A stretch of 64,000 nucleotides of DNA, from NCBI RefSeq assembly GCF_039511225.1, contig NZ_CP154261.1:1860001-1924000 (forward strand), written 5' to 3'. This document shows, piece by piece, positions 1 through 8,977 of this stretch (positions are counted from its first letter, which is position 1; each line of letters begins with the position of its first letter). The notes under the pieces were generated by a model. The model made no database searches. It saw only the letters and a program-made list of their open reading frames with translations, and had not been told where the DNA came from. The DNA is from Sphingobacterium multivorum (lineage in GTDB: Bacteria > Bacteroidota > Bacteroidia > Sphingobacteriales > Sphingobacteriaceae). The position numbers and the translations under genes are program-made.

Positions 1-881
1 GGATCGCAGCAAATAAAGCCGCTTGGGAAATATTGTCTAAAGGAGGGAAGGCATTGGATGCGGTAGAGCAAGGCGTACGCGTTCCCGAGGCTGATCTCAA
101 GAATATGACAGTGGGTAAAGGTGGTTATCCCGATCGCGACGGTCACGTCACACTTGATGCTTGTATCATGGATGCGGATGGTAACTGCGGTGCTGTTGCC
201 GGAATGGAAAAAATTGGACATCCAATATCCGTAGCACGGCTGGTCATGGAAAAAACACCCCATGTCATGCTGGTAGGTGAAGGCGCATTGCAATTTGCGT
301 TAGAAAATGGTTTTAAGGAAGAAAATCTACTGACCCCAGAAGGTGAAAAAGCCTGGAAGGAATGGTTGAAGGAGAAAAAATACAAACCTGTAGCCAATAT
401 TGAAAACCAATCTTTTGCAGCAGAACGTTTGCCTGGAAACCAATACAACCACGATACAATCGGTATGTTGGCATTGGATGCTAATGGGAATATCTCTGGA
501 GCTTGCACCACCAGCGGTATGGCTTTCAAGATGCATGGTCGGGTAGGAGATAGCCCTATTATTGGAGCTGGACTTTATGTCGATAATGAAGTAGGTGGAG
601 CTACATCAACCGGAGTTGGCGAAGAAGTTATTCGGAATGTAGGAAGTTTTTTAGTCGTCGAATTGATGCGTCAGGGTTATTCTCCTGAAGACGCCTGCAA
701 GGAAGCTGTGATGCGTATCGTGAAGAAGAAACCTGCAATTGCGAAGGAAATTCAAGTTGGATTCTTAGCAATTAATAAAAAAGGGGAATATGGTGCCTAT
801 GCACTACAACAAGGTTTTTCCTATGCAGTTTGTGACAGTAAACAACAAGATTTGTTGATTAAAGGAAAGCACTACTATTAA
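1..881 (+). CDS. N4-(beta-N-acetylglucosaminyl)-L-asparaginase (glycosylasparaginase), 5' truncated by window edge
   Basis: This Ntn-hydrolase family enzyme cleaves the GlcNAc-Asn bond left after degradation of N-linked glycoproteins. The frame is already open at base 3, so the true start lies upstream and the TTG at 33 is not a start. The family signature HDTIGM is present; its Thr (codon near 456) is the residue at which the precursor self-cleaves and which then acts as nucleophile. A CTTSG stretch follows and GVGEE lies further on, as in the family. The N-terminal part, including any signal peptide, is missing. The enzyme family is clear; export to the periplasm is inferred from homologues only. 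Confidence 0.88.
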   Translation, partial: IAANKAAWEILSKGGKALDAVEQGVRVPEADLKNMTVGKGGYPDRDGHVTLDACIMDADGNCGAVAGMEKIGHPISVARLVMEKTPHVMLVGEGALQFALENGFKEENLLTPEGEKAWKEWLKEKKYKPVANIENQSFAAERLPGNQYNHDTIGMLALDANGNISGACTTSGMAFKMHGRVGDSPIIGAGLYVDNEVGGATSTGVGEEVIRNVGSFLVVELMRQGYSPEDACKEAVMRIVKKKPAIAKEIQVGFLAINKKGEYGAYALQQGFSYAVCDSKQQDLLIKGKHYY

Positions 882-908
882 TATTAAAAATAAGGGCTGA
901 TTAATCAT

Positions 909-916
909 TATATTTG
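909..916 (+). promoter_or_regulatory. Bacteroidota -7 promoter element for msrA
   Basis: TATATTTG matches the TAnnTTTG -7 consensus of Bacteroidota primary sigma factor promoters. It lies 70 bases before the msrA ATG in the intergenic gap. Confidence 0.5.
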
Positions 917-985
917 TCTAAACATATAGTCGCATCGGCTGTATGTCCATAAAAGTAAGAGTTAAATACGCAAGATTATAAAAGT

Positions 986-1501
986 ATGAAAGCAACATTT
1001 GGAGGAGGATGTTTTTGGTGTACAGAAGTTATTTTCCAAAACACTGAAGGGGTAACATCGGTATTACCTGGGTATATGGGAGGACATGTCGATAAACCGA
1101 CTTATGAGCAGGTTTGTACGGGAACAACTGATCATGTTGAGGTTGTCGAACTAGAATATGACGAAGAGCTGGTGAATTACGAAGAGCTCTTGAAAATCTT
1201 CTTTAGGACGCATAACCCGACGACGTTAAATCGTCAAGGTAATGATGTGGGCACGCAGTATAGATCAGTTGTTTTTTACCATAATGAAGAACAAGAGATC
1301 TTAGCACAGAATTTTATCGATGAATTGGAAAATGAGGATGTTTACGAGGACCCTATTGTCACAGCGGTAGAACCTGCGTCTACATTTTGGTTGGCAGAAG
1401 ATTATCATCATAATTATTTTAATGATCATCCTGAAAATCCATTTTGTTCAGTAGTCATTGCTCCAAAACTTCAAAAATTCCTAAAAGAATTTAAAGCTTA
1501 A
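986..1501 (+). CDS. msrA: Peptide-methionine (S)-S-oxide reductase MsrA
   Basis: Reduces the S-epimer of methionine sulfoxide in proteins and free Met, using thioredoxin; a cytoplasmic repair enzyme. The N-terminal motif GGGCFWCTE has the catalytic Cys at residue 9 and a second Cys at 12. The family stretches around the GYMGG (residues 29-33) and GTQYRS (about 88-93) are intact. At 171 aa it is a typical stand-alone MsrA without an MsrB domain. It is transcribed alone, with its own -7 element upstream and a hairpin terminator downstream that it shares with the convergent topoisomerase gene. Confidence 0.95.
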   Translation: MKATFGGGCFWCTEVIFQNTEGVTSVLPGYMGGHVDKPTYEQVCTGTTDHVEVVELEYDEELVNYEELLKIFFRTHNPTTLNRQGNDVGTQYRSVVFYHNEEQEILAQNFIDELENEDVYEDPIVTAVEPASTFWLAEDYHHNYFNDHPENPFCSVVIAPKLQKFLKEFKA

Positions 1502-1614
1502 AAAGACAATAATAAGGGGTTGAATCAGGTGGACCTTGGGAAATGGATGTCATAAAATTGGCTTCTGAGTTTCCTGGATTACATATACGAAACAACATGA
1601 AAATTAATAATCCA

Positions 1615-1650
1615 CAAAAAAGGCTCGAATATTTATTCGAGCCTTTTTTG
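1615..1650. terminator. Bidirectional intrinsic terminator between msrA and parC
   Basis: Perfect 10-bp stem AGGCTCGAAT (1621-1630) / ATTCGAGCCT (1635-1644) with a 4-base loop, an A tract on the left and a T tract on the right, so it can stop transcription from both convergent genes. Confidence 0.85.
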
Positions 1651-1665
1651 TGGATTGAACATGAG

Positions 1666-4401
1666 TTAGAACATTTCCATCTGTCCTTTATCATCGATTT
1701 GAATGTCATTTGGATTGGTGATCTCCAATTTGATATCATCATTTTTATCGGTTGACCCGACCTCCTTCTCTTTTACGGAACTGTCCACTGCCGTTGTACT
1801 ACTATCAACCGTTGTTTCTGTGGTATCAGTACTTGATTCGGCTGCTTTTTCCTTACCTTTTTGACTTAAATCTTCATCCGCTGTCGTTAGCGTAACCGAT
1901 TTCACCGTATGGAACGACAGACGGTTTCCTTGCGCTTTTATTCCCTTTACATCAATAATTTCAGTCAAAGGCTGATCGAGCGTTTCTTCCGTTTGGGATT
2001 TGCCTTTTAAAATCTCCAATTTGACCATCGGTTCAGCCGCATTACTCATCAGGATCAGTTTGGATCCTGCATCTTCATTGATAAAGGAAATACGTTTTCC
2101 AATAGGCTGGTCATCAAATTTAAAACGTTTGACAAAATACGTTCCGCTTTTGCCGTCCTGATGCACGACTGTATAGATATGGTCAGGATAGTATTTTTCT
2201 ATGCGGATCATTTTCTCGTCGAAGTGGTTGCTTAGATCAAAGTTTGACAATTCGTAGCTACCATCCGAAAGGACCACTAATATCTTGTCGTCGCCGTCGA
2301 ACTCGCCGAGGTATTGGCCACGCTCATCTGCGTTTAGACGTTTCATGATGCTATCATACCATATTTTTCGTCCTGCTAGTGTAGAGACACCAGAGCTTTT
2401 AAAGCTGATTTTTTTGACAGGATATTTTGAGACAATATTTCCTTGTGAAGCACGGCCTTTGATTGCAATCTCGGCAAAGTCCATGTCAAAATTTAGCTTG
2501 CGCAATTTTGTGTGCGGTTTAAGCTGTATATTAACCACCTCCGCTTCACCGTTGGGATTGGCTGTGAAATACAGAATTTTTGAGCCCTTGGATCCTTTGG
2601 ACACATCATATTCTTTATCTCGCGTAACTCCTACTACTGAGAAACGTTTGATAAAACTGGTTCCAGTTTCACCTTCTTTATAGATGGCGTTATAGATTGT
2701 CCGCTCATCACCTTTTTTGAAAACAGCAACATGGATAATTCCTTTTCCAACAAATACTTTATCCTGGATTTTACTGACAACATATTTGCCATCCTCCCGG
2801 AATACAATAATATCGTCGATATCCGAACAGTCACATACAAACTCATCTTTCTTCATGCCCGAACCAATAAATCCTTCTTCGCGATTGACATATAGTTTGG
2901 TATTTGCTAGCGCAACTTGGGTCGCTTCTACTTTATCGAATACGCGCAGTTCGGTTTTACGCTCGCGATCTTTACTATATTTTTCACGCAATTTCTCAAA
3001 CCATGCAATGGCATATTCTGTCAATTGACGGAGATGGCGCTTGACTTCCTTGATCTCATTTTCGAGTGCTTTCATCATTTCGTCCGCTTTTTTAACGTCG
3101 AAACGAGTGATGCTACTCATTGGTTTATCGATCAATTTTTTGTAATCTTCTGGACGTATCTCGCGGTAAAACTGGTCAAAGAAAGGTTCAAACAAGCGAT
3201 TCAGAACCTGCACTACGACCTCAAAGTCACCGGCATTTTCATAATCCGGATGCTTGTACATCCCCTCCTGAATAAATATTTTTAATAAACTACTGAAAAA
3301 GATTTTTTCTTGAAGGTCGTTTAAACGAATCTCCAATTCTCGTTTCAATAAATTTTTGGTGTTTATTGTGTTTTCCGTTAGAATGTCGTTGACACTCATA
3401 AAGTGCGGTTTCTCATCCTTAATAACACAGGTGTTAGGGGAGATAGAGACTTCACAGGCTGTAAAGGCATATAAGGCATCAATCGTTACATCCGGAGAAA
3501 TTCCCGGGGCCAAATGCACGATGATCTCTACATTTCCCGCTGTATTATCCTCGATTTTTTTGATTTTAATTTTTCCCTTATCGTTTGCTGTAACCACACT
3601 TTCAATCAGGCCGCCGGTTGTAGTTCCGAATGGAATTTCTGTAATTGCGAGCGTCTTTTTGTCGCGTTCTTCAATCTTCGCACGTACACGGATTTTACCG
3701 CCACGTTGCCCCTCATTATAATTTGAAACGTCGGCCATACCACCCGTAGGAAAGTCTGGGAAGATATTCGGACGTTGACCGTTTAAAACCTGAATTGATC
3801 CATCGATGAGCTCAATGAAATTGTGGGGCATAATCTTGGTCGCTAGACCAACAGCGATACCCTCGGCACCTTGAGCCAATAACAACGGGAATTTTACTGG
3901 AAGGGTGACAGGTTCGCGATTCCGTCCATCGTAACTCAATTGCCACTCAGTCGTTTCGGGATTGAAGACAACGTCATTTGCAAATTTGGATAATCTTCCC
4001 TCAATATACCGTGGAGCAGCGGCAGAGTCGCCCGTAATTGGGAAACCCCAGTTACCTTGACAGTCAATCAAGAGATCTTTTTGTCCCAATTGCACCATGG
4101 CATCACCAATAGAAGCATCACCATGTGGGTGATATTTCATTGTATTACCGATTACGTTGGCAGCTTTATTATATCTTCCATCATCCATTTCCTTTAAGGA
4201 ATGGAGGATACGACGTTGTACGGGTTTCAAACCGTCATTGATATGTGGTACGGCTCTGTCCAAGATAACATAGGATGCATAATCCAAAAACCAGTTTTCG
4301 TATAGTCCTGATATCGGTATCGTTTGACTTCCGCTTTCTGTTTTTCCGGATCCCAGTTCTTCTTGATTGTCTTCCGTTGGGAAGTTCGTTTCGTCACTCA
4401 T
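1666..4401 (-). CDS. parC: DNA topoisomerase IV subunit A (ParC/GyrA family)
   Basis: Type IIA topoisomerase cleavage subunit that breaks and rejoins DNA; it works with a ParE/GyrB ATPase subunit, which is not next to it here. The winged-helix/tower region is recognisable: the motif AAAPRYIEGRLS carries the catalytic Tyr at residue 132, and HPHGDASIGD precedes it. The C-terminal half (about 500-830) is the beta-pinwheel region and lacks a clear GyrA box, which favours topo IV over gyrase. The last about 80 residues are a Ser/Thr/Asp/Glu-rich tail, common in Bacteroidota versions. Length 911 aa. The ATG at 4401 precedes an acidic, probably disordered leader of about 30 residues. Confidence 0.9.
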   Translation of the reverse strand: MSDETNFPTEDNQEELGSGKTESGSQTIPISGLYENWFLDYASYVILDRAVPHINDGLKPVQRRILHSLKEMDDGRYNKAANVIGNTMKYHPHGDASIGDAMVQLGQKDLLIDCQGNWGFPITGDSAAAPRYIEGRLSKFANDVVFNPETTEWQLSYDGRNREPVTLPVKFPLLLAQGAEGIAVGLATKIMPHNFIELIDGSIQVLNGQRPNIFPDFPTGGMADVSNYNEGQRGGKIRVRAKIEERDKKTLAITEIPFGTTTGGLIESVVTANDKGKIKIKKIEDNTAGNVEIIVHLAPGISPDVTIDALYAFTACEVSISPNTCVIKDEKPHFMSVNDILTENTINTKNLLKRELEIRLNDLQEKIFFSSLLKIFIQEGMYKHPDYENAGDFEVVVQVLNRLFEPFFDQFYREIRPEDYKKLIDKPMSSITRFDVKKADEMMKALENEIKEVKRHLRQLTEYAIAWFEKLREKYSKDRERKTELRVFDKVEATQVALANTKLYVNREEGFIGSGMKKDEFVCDCSDIDDIIVFREDGKYVVSKIQDKVFVGKGIIHVAVFKKGDERTIYNAIYKEGETGTSFIKRFSVVGVTRDKEYDVSKGSKGSKILYFTANPNGEAEVVNIQLKPHTKLRKLNFDMDFAEIAIKGRASQGNIVSKYPVKKISFKSSGVSTLAGRKIWYDSIMKRLNADERGQYLGEFDGDDKILVVLSDGSYELSNFDLSNHFDEKMIRIEKYYPDHIYTVVHQDGKSGTYFVKRFKFDDQPIGKRISFINEDAGSKLILMSNAAEPMVKLEILKGKSQTEETLDQPLTEIIDVKGIKAQGNRLSFHTVKSVTLTTADEDLSQKGKEKAAESSTDTTETTVDSSTTAVDSSVKEKEVGSTDKNDDIKLEITNPNDIQIDDKGQMEMF

Positions 4402-4438
4402 TTACTCAGCAATAGATTAAATTGTACAATACAGAAAT

Positions 4439-4463
4439 GTTCGAAATAGTATTTTATTCGAAC
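4439..4463. repeat. Short inverted repeat in parC upstream region
   Basis: GTTCGAA (4439-4445) and TTCGAAC (4457-4463) form 7-bp inverted arms with an 11-base spacer, about 40-60 bases upstream of the parC start. It could be an operator. The arms are short and chance is possible. Confidence 0.3.
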
Positions 4464-4629
4464 GTGTAAAAATACAAAACCATTTTGTTTTATCCCAGTG
4501 AAACTATGAAAAGTTAAAAAAATTAGTTTTTATAACTAAGTATGTTAGTTTTTCAAGTTGAGTTCATCAATTTCCTATTAAGTAGTTCCCATTTTTTTGT
4601 TTCGCATATTATAAAATGAAAATAATTAA

Positions 4630-4637
4630 TAGTTTTG
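4630..4637 (+). promoter_or_regulatory. -7 promoter element before the small Cys-motif gene
   Basis: TAGTTTTG fits TAnnTTTG. It lies only 5 bases before the GTG at 4642, so the transcript would be leaderless if GTG is used, or start just ahead of the downstream in-frame ATG at 4693. Confidence 0.45.
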
Positions 4638-4641
4638 TACC

Positions 4642-5031
4642 GTGTTAAGGACTTTAATCACATATCAAAAAATCGGGATTCCTCTTTTGTTGATGGCTCT
4701 GCTGTTGCAGACATTCAACAAAACGTTACTGGTTGGTGATTATTACCTCAATACCTCCCGATACGCGGAAAACTGTGTAAATAAGTCAAAAATTTGGATG
4801 CATTGTGACGGGAAATGTCAGCTTTCAAAATTGATAAAAAAGCAACAAGAAGAGGAAAAGAAACAGCAAGAAAAAAGGAATGAGAGGCAGAGCGAATTCT
4901 ACTGTTTTAATTCCTGTATCAGTTCTCTTTCTATGCTCTTGGTTGGGGACAGCAAACAATTGTTTAGCCCCCTGCCAGATTTAAAAACCATCGAACGCCC
5001 ACGCACGATTTTCAAACCACCTACCTGCTAG
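4642..5031 (+). CDS. Small membrane-anchored protein with CDGKC motif, possible metal-uptake accessory
   Basis: A 129-residue protein of unknown function. An N-terminal hydrophobic segment (about residues 12-26) could be a signal anchor. It is followed by a Cys-containing motif MHCDGKCQL, a Lys/Glu/Gln-rich charged stretch (about 68-88), and a second Cys pair (FYCFNSC). Small proteins with this N(hydrophobic)-C-GKC pattern are, from memory, often found just before TonB receptor genes in Bacteroidota; that association is not verified here. The start is uncertain: GTG at 4642 or ATG at 4693. It precedes a TonB receptor and a YHS lipoprotein on the same strand, which suggests a shared role in acquiring a transition metal; this is inference. 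Confidence 0.6.
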   Translation: MLRTLITYQKIGIPLLLMALLLQTFNKTLLVGDYYLNTSRYAENCVNKSKIWMHCDGKCQLSKLIKKQQEEEKKQQEKRNERQSEFYCFNSCISSLSMLLVGDSKQLFSPLPDLKTIERPRTIFKPPTC

Positions 5032-5061
5032 TATTTCATTAAAGACTGTTGTATTTTTCGT

Positions 5062-5078
5062 TTCCTTAGCCTAAGGAA
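5062..5078. promoter_or_regulatory. 17-bp perfect palindrome upstream of TonB receptor
   Basis: TTCCTTAG-C-CTAAGGAA is a perfect interrupted palindrome about 96 bases before the TonB receptor ATG. The single central base suits a dimeric repressor operator. In RNA it could also fold as a 7-bp hairpin with a 3-base loop. Confidence 0.5.
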
Positions 5079-5173
5079 CCGGATAATATTTTGTCCAATT
5101 TTTTTAAATAAGGCCTCATTGCCTAGCTTATACCATAGAAAGAGAGCGTTGTTTTCTTTCATATACTAATTTA

Positions 5174-7477
5174 ATGAAATCAATAAAAAGCTATTTACTA
5201 TGTGTTGTTGCTCTGGTTGTCAGCGAGCGTATAGCAGCACAGCAATATATAATTAAAGGACGGGTATTTGATTTACAAACACAAGTTCCATTAAGTGGAG
5301 CGTTAATCAATATTCCATCAAAAGAATCGGTTTCTGCCGACGATAAAGGATATTTTGAAATCAGTACAAATCGAGCTGACGGAGACTTAAATATCTCCAT
5401 GCTGGGCTATAAGAAACAAGTCGTACACTATATTGCGGGAGAAAAAGAACTTCATATTCAGCTTGATGGGGACGAGGTTCATTTGAACGAAGTTCGTGTT
5501 GGTGCTTTTTTGAGCAATAAATCAATCAAAGAGACAGCAGGAGCAATTGCTGTTATTTCAGGTGATCAGATTCGCCAAGGCAGCGGAGTGTCTCTGCAAG
5601 GTGCATTAAATAGTATTCCGGGTGTTCGGATGGATCAGAGTACCTTGTCCGAAGCCCGTATTTCTATTCGTGGTAATGGTGTTAGGGCGCAGTACGGGAT
5701 TAGAAATGTAAAAATATACGTTAATGATATCCCAATTACAGAGGCTGACGGGACCTCTCGCATAGAAGCACTAGATGTGAATGATCTGGGCAAAGCAGAA
5801 GTTATCAAGGGACCTGCCTCAAGCATTTATGGTGGCGGTACCGGAGGTGTGATTAATTTTCAATTGTTGCGATCTCCTTATCAAGAACAAAGTCTAGAGG
5901 TTTCCGCTTTAAGCGGCTCTTATGGACTCAAACGGCTGGCAACAGCATATCGCTCGGGTGGAGATAAAATGAACAGCTATGTCTCCTATGGTTGGCAGCA
6001 ATATGATGGTTACCGAGATCATAGTAATGATAAAAGACGTTTCCTGACAGGAAACTTTCAGTTTTTTCCCTCAGCAAAACGAACGGTTACCGTTTTGCTA
6101 AATAGAACTTCCCAAGATTCTCAAATACCTGGGGCGCTCACGTCGGCACAAATGGAAGAAAATCCCAAACAGGCAAATGCGACCAATTTGGATAAGCAGG
6201 CTGCACGCTATCAAAATTGGACCCGAATAGGATTGGGACAGCAATACCGCTTCAATGATCGTTTTTCCAATTCTACTAGTATTTTTACGTATTTCTATGA
6301 CCTTGATCATCCCTTGCCATACGCCTATTTAAGAAATTACTATCAGAGTTATGGTGGAAGGACCAGATTTAGCTATGATGCCGGAATAAAGCTTTTGCCG
6401 ACAACCTTTACTGTTGGAGCAGAATTTAATCAGGCACTTACCAAGGGTGTTCAATATGTGAATGAACATGGGGTAGAAGGGGCTATCAGTGGTAATAGTG
6501 ATTATAAAAACAGCTTATATTCCTTGTTTTACCAATCCACCACTGCAATTGGCAAAAGAACGACTTTAGCCTTGGGAATAAGTTATACCGGTATTGATTA
6601 TCAGGTGAAAGACTATTTGATTTCTACACGGAGTGGTACAAAGACGTTTAAACCACAAGCTTCACCAAGAATTGCGTTAAGCCACAATTTCGGAACGGCT
6701 CTCTCGCTTCATGCAAGTATCAGTGCAGGATTTTCACCACCTTCAAGTTCTGAAATACAAAACGAAGATCGCTCTATCAATACGCGTATACAGGCTGAAA
6801 GAGGTACCAATTACGAGTTGAATGCCAAAGGTAGTTTCTTTGGTGCTAGGTTATCTTATGAGCTTGATTTATTTAAAATGGATATGAAAGGCGAGCTAAT
6901 AGCTCAATCCATCCAACAAGGTATCACGATTTATAATAATTCGGGTCGTACCGATCACAAAGGAGTCGAAGCGTCAATTGCTTATTTGCCCATCCGGGAG
7001 GAAGATGGATATGCAGTGACATTGTTGCGGCCTTACATTGCATTGACGTATGCTGATTTTAAATTCGTAGACTATAAGGTGCTTGGCGAACACAATCAGG
7101 TAACGGCAGTATACGATGGAAATGATCTCACGGGGATCGCTCCTTGGGTTGCCAATATAGGTATGCATATGGAGACGAAATATGGAATATATTTTTTTGG
7201 AAGTTATTTCTTTAACGATCGACTTCCTGTAAACGATGCAAATACAGTTTTTAATTCTTCTTACCAATTGGTGAACGCTAAAATTGGATGGAGAAAAAAA
7301 CTCGCTAAGCATATTACTGTCGACTTGTATGCAGGAATGGACAATATTACAAATACACGATATAGTTCCTTGACCTCCCTCAATGCGAGCGGATGGAATG
7401 GGGGAGCAGCACCTTACTATAACCCTTCGCCAGGGAGAAATGGCTTTGGAGGGTTTAATCTGAAATATATTTTTTAG
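5174..7477 (+). CDS. TonB-dependent outer-membrane receptor
   Basis: Outer-membrane beta-barrel that imports a ligand using TonB energy. The signal peptide covers about residues 1-22 (cleavage after IAA). A carboxypeptidase-D-regulatory-like beta-sandwich follows (about 24-100), then a plug domain (about 115-230, with the family stretch KGPASSIYGGGTGGVI) and a barrel that ends in an aromatic residue (LKYIF). At 767 aa it is a classical siderophore/metal receptor size, shorter than SusC proteins, and no SusD partner follows. Flanked by a Cys-motif small protein and a YHS-domain lipoprotein, so copper, iron or a metallophore is the likeliest cargo; the ligand cannot be read from sequence. Confidence 0.88.
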   Translation: MKSIKSYLLCVVALVVSERIAAQQYIIKGRVFDLQTQVPLSGALINIPSKESVSADDKGYFEISTNRADGDLNISMLGYKKQVVHYIAGEKELHIQLDGDEVHLNEVRVGAFLSNKSIKETAGAIAVISGDQIRQGSGVSLQGALNSIPGVRMDQSTLSEARISIRGNGVRAQYGIRNVKIYVNDIPITEADGTSRIEALDVNDLGKAEVIKGPASSIYGGGTGGVINFQLLRSPYQEQSLEVSALSGSYGLKRLATAYRSGGDKMNSYVSYGWQQYDGYRDHSNDKRRFLTGNFQFFPSAKRTVTVLLNRTSQDSQIPGALTSAQMEENPKQANATNLDKQAARYQNWTRIGLGQQYRFNDRFSNSTSIFTYFYDLDHPLPYAYLRNYYQSYGGRTRFSYDAGIKLLPTTFTVGAEFNQALTKGVQYVNEHGVEGAISGNSDYKNSLYSLFYQSTTAIGKRTTLALGISYTGIDYQVKDYLISTRSGTKTFKPQASPRIALSHNFGTALSLHASISAGFSPPSSSEIQNEDRSINTRIQAERGTNYELNAKGSFFGARLSYELDLFKMDMKGELIAQSIQQGITIYNNSGRTDHKGVEASIAYLPIREEDGYAVTLLRPYIALTYADFKFVDYKVLGEHNQVTAVYDGNDLTGIAPWVANIGMHMETKYGIYFFGSYFFNDRLPVNDANTVFNSSYQLVNAKIGWRKKLAKHITVDLYAGMDNITNTRYSSLTSLNASGWNGGAAPYYNPSPGRNGFGGFNLKYIF

Positions 7478-7494
7478 TTGGAGATTTAAAGAAA

Positions 7495-8907
7495 ATGAGA
7501 AAATTAATTCTTTTATATACCATAATTGCCCTCTTTTTGCAGGGTTGTGATGCGGTGGATCGGGAACAAATTAAACATAATCCCGTTCTCGTTTCCACTG
7601 TAAAATCTACCGCTTCCTGCGTATTTTTAACAAAAGACAATATGGGGTTGCCCGCTATAAGCTGGATCGAACAAGATAGTTTGAAGCATAAATACTTTTA
7701 CTTTGCAAATTGGGATACAAACGCTGGCCGATTTGGTACAGCCATTGCAATACCGATTCAACCCAATACCAGTATACACGAAGAGGGTATGCCAAAAATC
7801 GCATTCAAAGGAGATGGGACTATCGTTGCTATTTATGAAACTTCTGTTCCCTCCTCTACGAGTAAATGGGGTTTAAGTGATATTCAATATACGATGTCTT
7901 TTGATAGGGGAAAGAGTTGGACTGAACGAAAATCAATCCAAGCGGATGTGCCATTGTTGGGTTCCCGTTCTTTTGCGGACATTATCCGTCTCGACGATGG
8001 AGAAATTGCGGTTTCGTGGCTTGATACTGACCCTATAAATCCAGCACTGGGACGACCCGTTAAATTTGCGAGAACACATACAAAAGAAGGTTTTGGAAGA
8101 GCCGTTTTGGTAGATTCAGCAGCCTGCCAATGTTGTCGTACCGCTATGAGTACCAATGGGCAAGGACAGGTCAATGTTGTATTTCGTGATCTTTTGCCCG
8201 GATCCATTCGCGATATTTCAATAAGTGTTTCTCCAGATAATGGATTCAATTTTAGCAAACCTATGCCTTTTAGTAATGACCATTGGGTAGTGGACGGTTG
8301 TCCTCATAATGGTCCCTCCGTTGTATTTGTTGGTGCTACAAAATATGTGTCTTGGTATACAGGGGCGAAGCGAAGTGGAGTATATTATGCAGAATTGGAT
8401 GCGAACAATAAAACAGTTGTGAAGCGTGAGTTAAGTAGCGAAGCTCGATTTGTACAACTAGAGCTGATGCCCACTGGAGATCGAATTGCCACATTCGATG
8501 TTGCTTATGAAAAAGGAGGGGCAACATTTAAAAAAATTATGGTGAATCGAATTAATGACAAAGGATTTTTTGAAAAAGAAATTTCATTACCGCTATCACA
8601 TGCTTCGTATCCAGTTATTACAGCATTGGGAAAAGATCAAATTGTCGTTGCCTGGGCAGATGATAATAAGATTTATTATAGACTTGAAACCATCGAGACC
8701 ATCAATATTGCTGTTCATAAAGAAGATGCAGCACCGTCAACTACAGAAAAGATGCCCTTATCGGAAGCGATGCCATCCGCTAAGGATCCAGTATGCGGTA
8801 TGATGGTAAGTGCAGGTTCCGAACCAGAGCAAATTGTTAATCATGGCGATACCATCAGGTTTTGTAGCGCTGCATGCAAAAGAGCATTCTTAAGTAAAGC
8901 CGATTAG
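7495..8907 (+). CDS. Lipoprotein with sialidase-like (BNR/Asp-box) repeats and C-terminal YHS metal-binding domain
   Basis: The N-terminus has a lipobox ending in LQGC with Cys18, so this is a lipoprotein. The middle (about 60-400) shows Asp-box-like repeats such as SFDRGKSWTE and SVSPDNGFNF, typical of a sialidase-type beta-propeller, but enzymatic sialidase residues were not identified. Two unusual Cys motifs sit in the propeller: ACQCCRT and DGCPHNGPS. The last about 40 residues form a YHS domain (KDPVCGMMV ... RFCSAACKRAF), a fold known for binding transition metals such as copper. It starts 17 bases after the TonB receptor stop, so they are probably one operon. Predicted cell-surface or periplasmic metal handling, not sialic-acid release. 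Confidence 0.8.
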   Translation: MRKLILLYTIIALFLQGCDAVDREQIKHNPVLVSTVKSTASCVFLTKDNMGLPAISWIEQDSLKHKYFYFANWDTNAGRFGTAIAIPIQPNTSIHEEGMPKIAFKGDGTIVAIYETSVPSSTSKWGLSDIQYTMSFDRGKSWTERKSIQADVPLLGSRSFADIIRLDDGEIAVSWLDTDPINPALGRPVKFARTHTKEGFGRAVLVDSAACQCCRTAMSTNGQGQVNVVFRDLLPGSIRDISISVSPDNGFNFSKPMPFSNDHWVVDGCPHNGPSVVFVGATKYVSWYTGAKRSGVYYAELDANNKTVVKRELSSEARFVQLELMPTGDRIATFDVAYEKGGATFKKIMVNRINDKGFFEKEISLPLSHASYPVITALGKDQIVVAWADDNKIYYRLETIETINIAVHKEDAAPSTTEKMPLSEAMPSAKDPVCGMMVSAGSEPEQIVNHGDTIRFCSAACKRAFLSKAD

Positions 8908-8930
8908 TATATCCACTGTAAAAAACTACT

Positions 8931-8973
8931 GAAAAGCAACTATGGGTAGTCCAGTCTAGTTGCTTTTCTTTTA
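8931..8973. terminator. Bidirectional terminator between YHS lipoprotein and ABC transporter genes
   Basis: Stem AAAAGCAACTA (8932-8942) / TAGTTGCTTTT (8957-8967) with T-rich flank; it separates convergent units. Confidence 0.75.
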
Positions 8974-8977
8974 TATC

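Noticed and set aside
143..536. Minus-strand frames of 128 and 69 codons over the glycosylasparaginase gene
   Set aside because: They are antisense shadows of a clearly conserved coding sequence.
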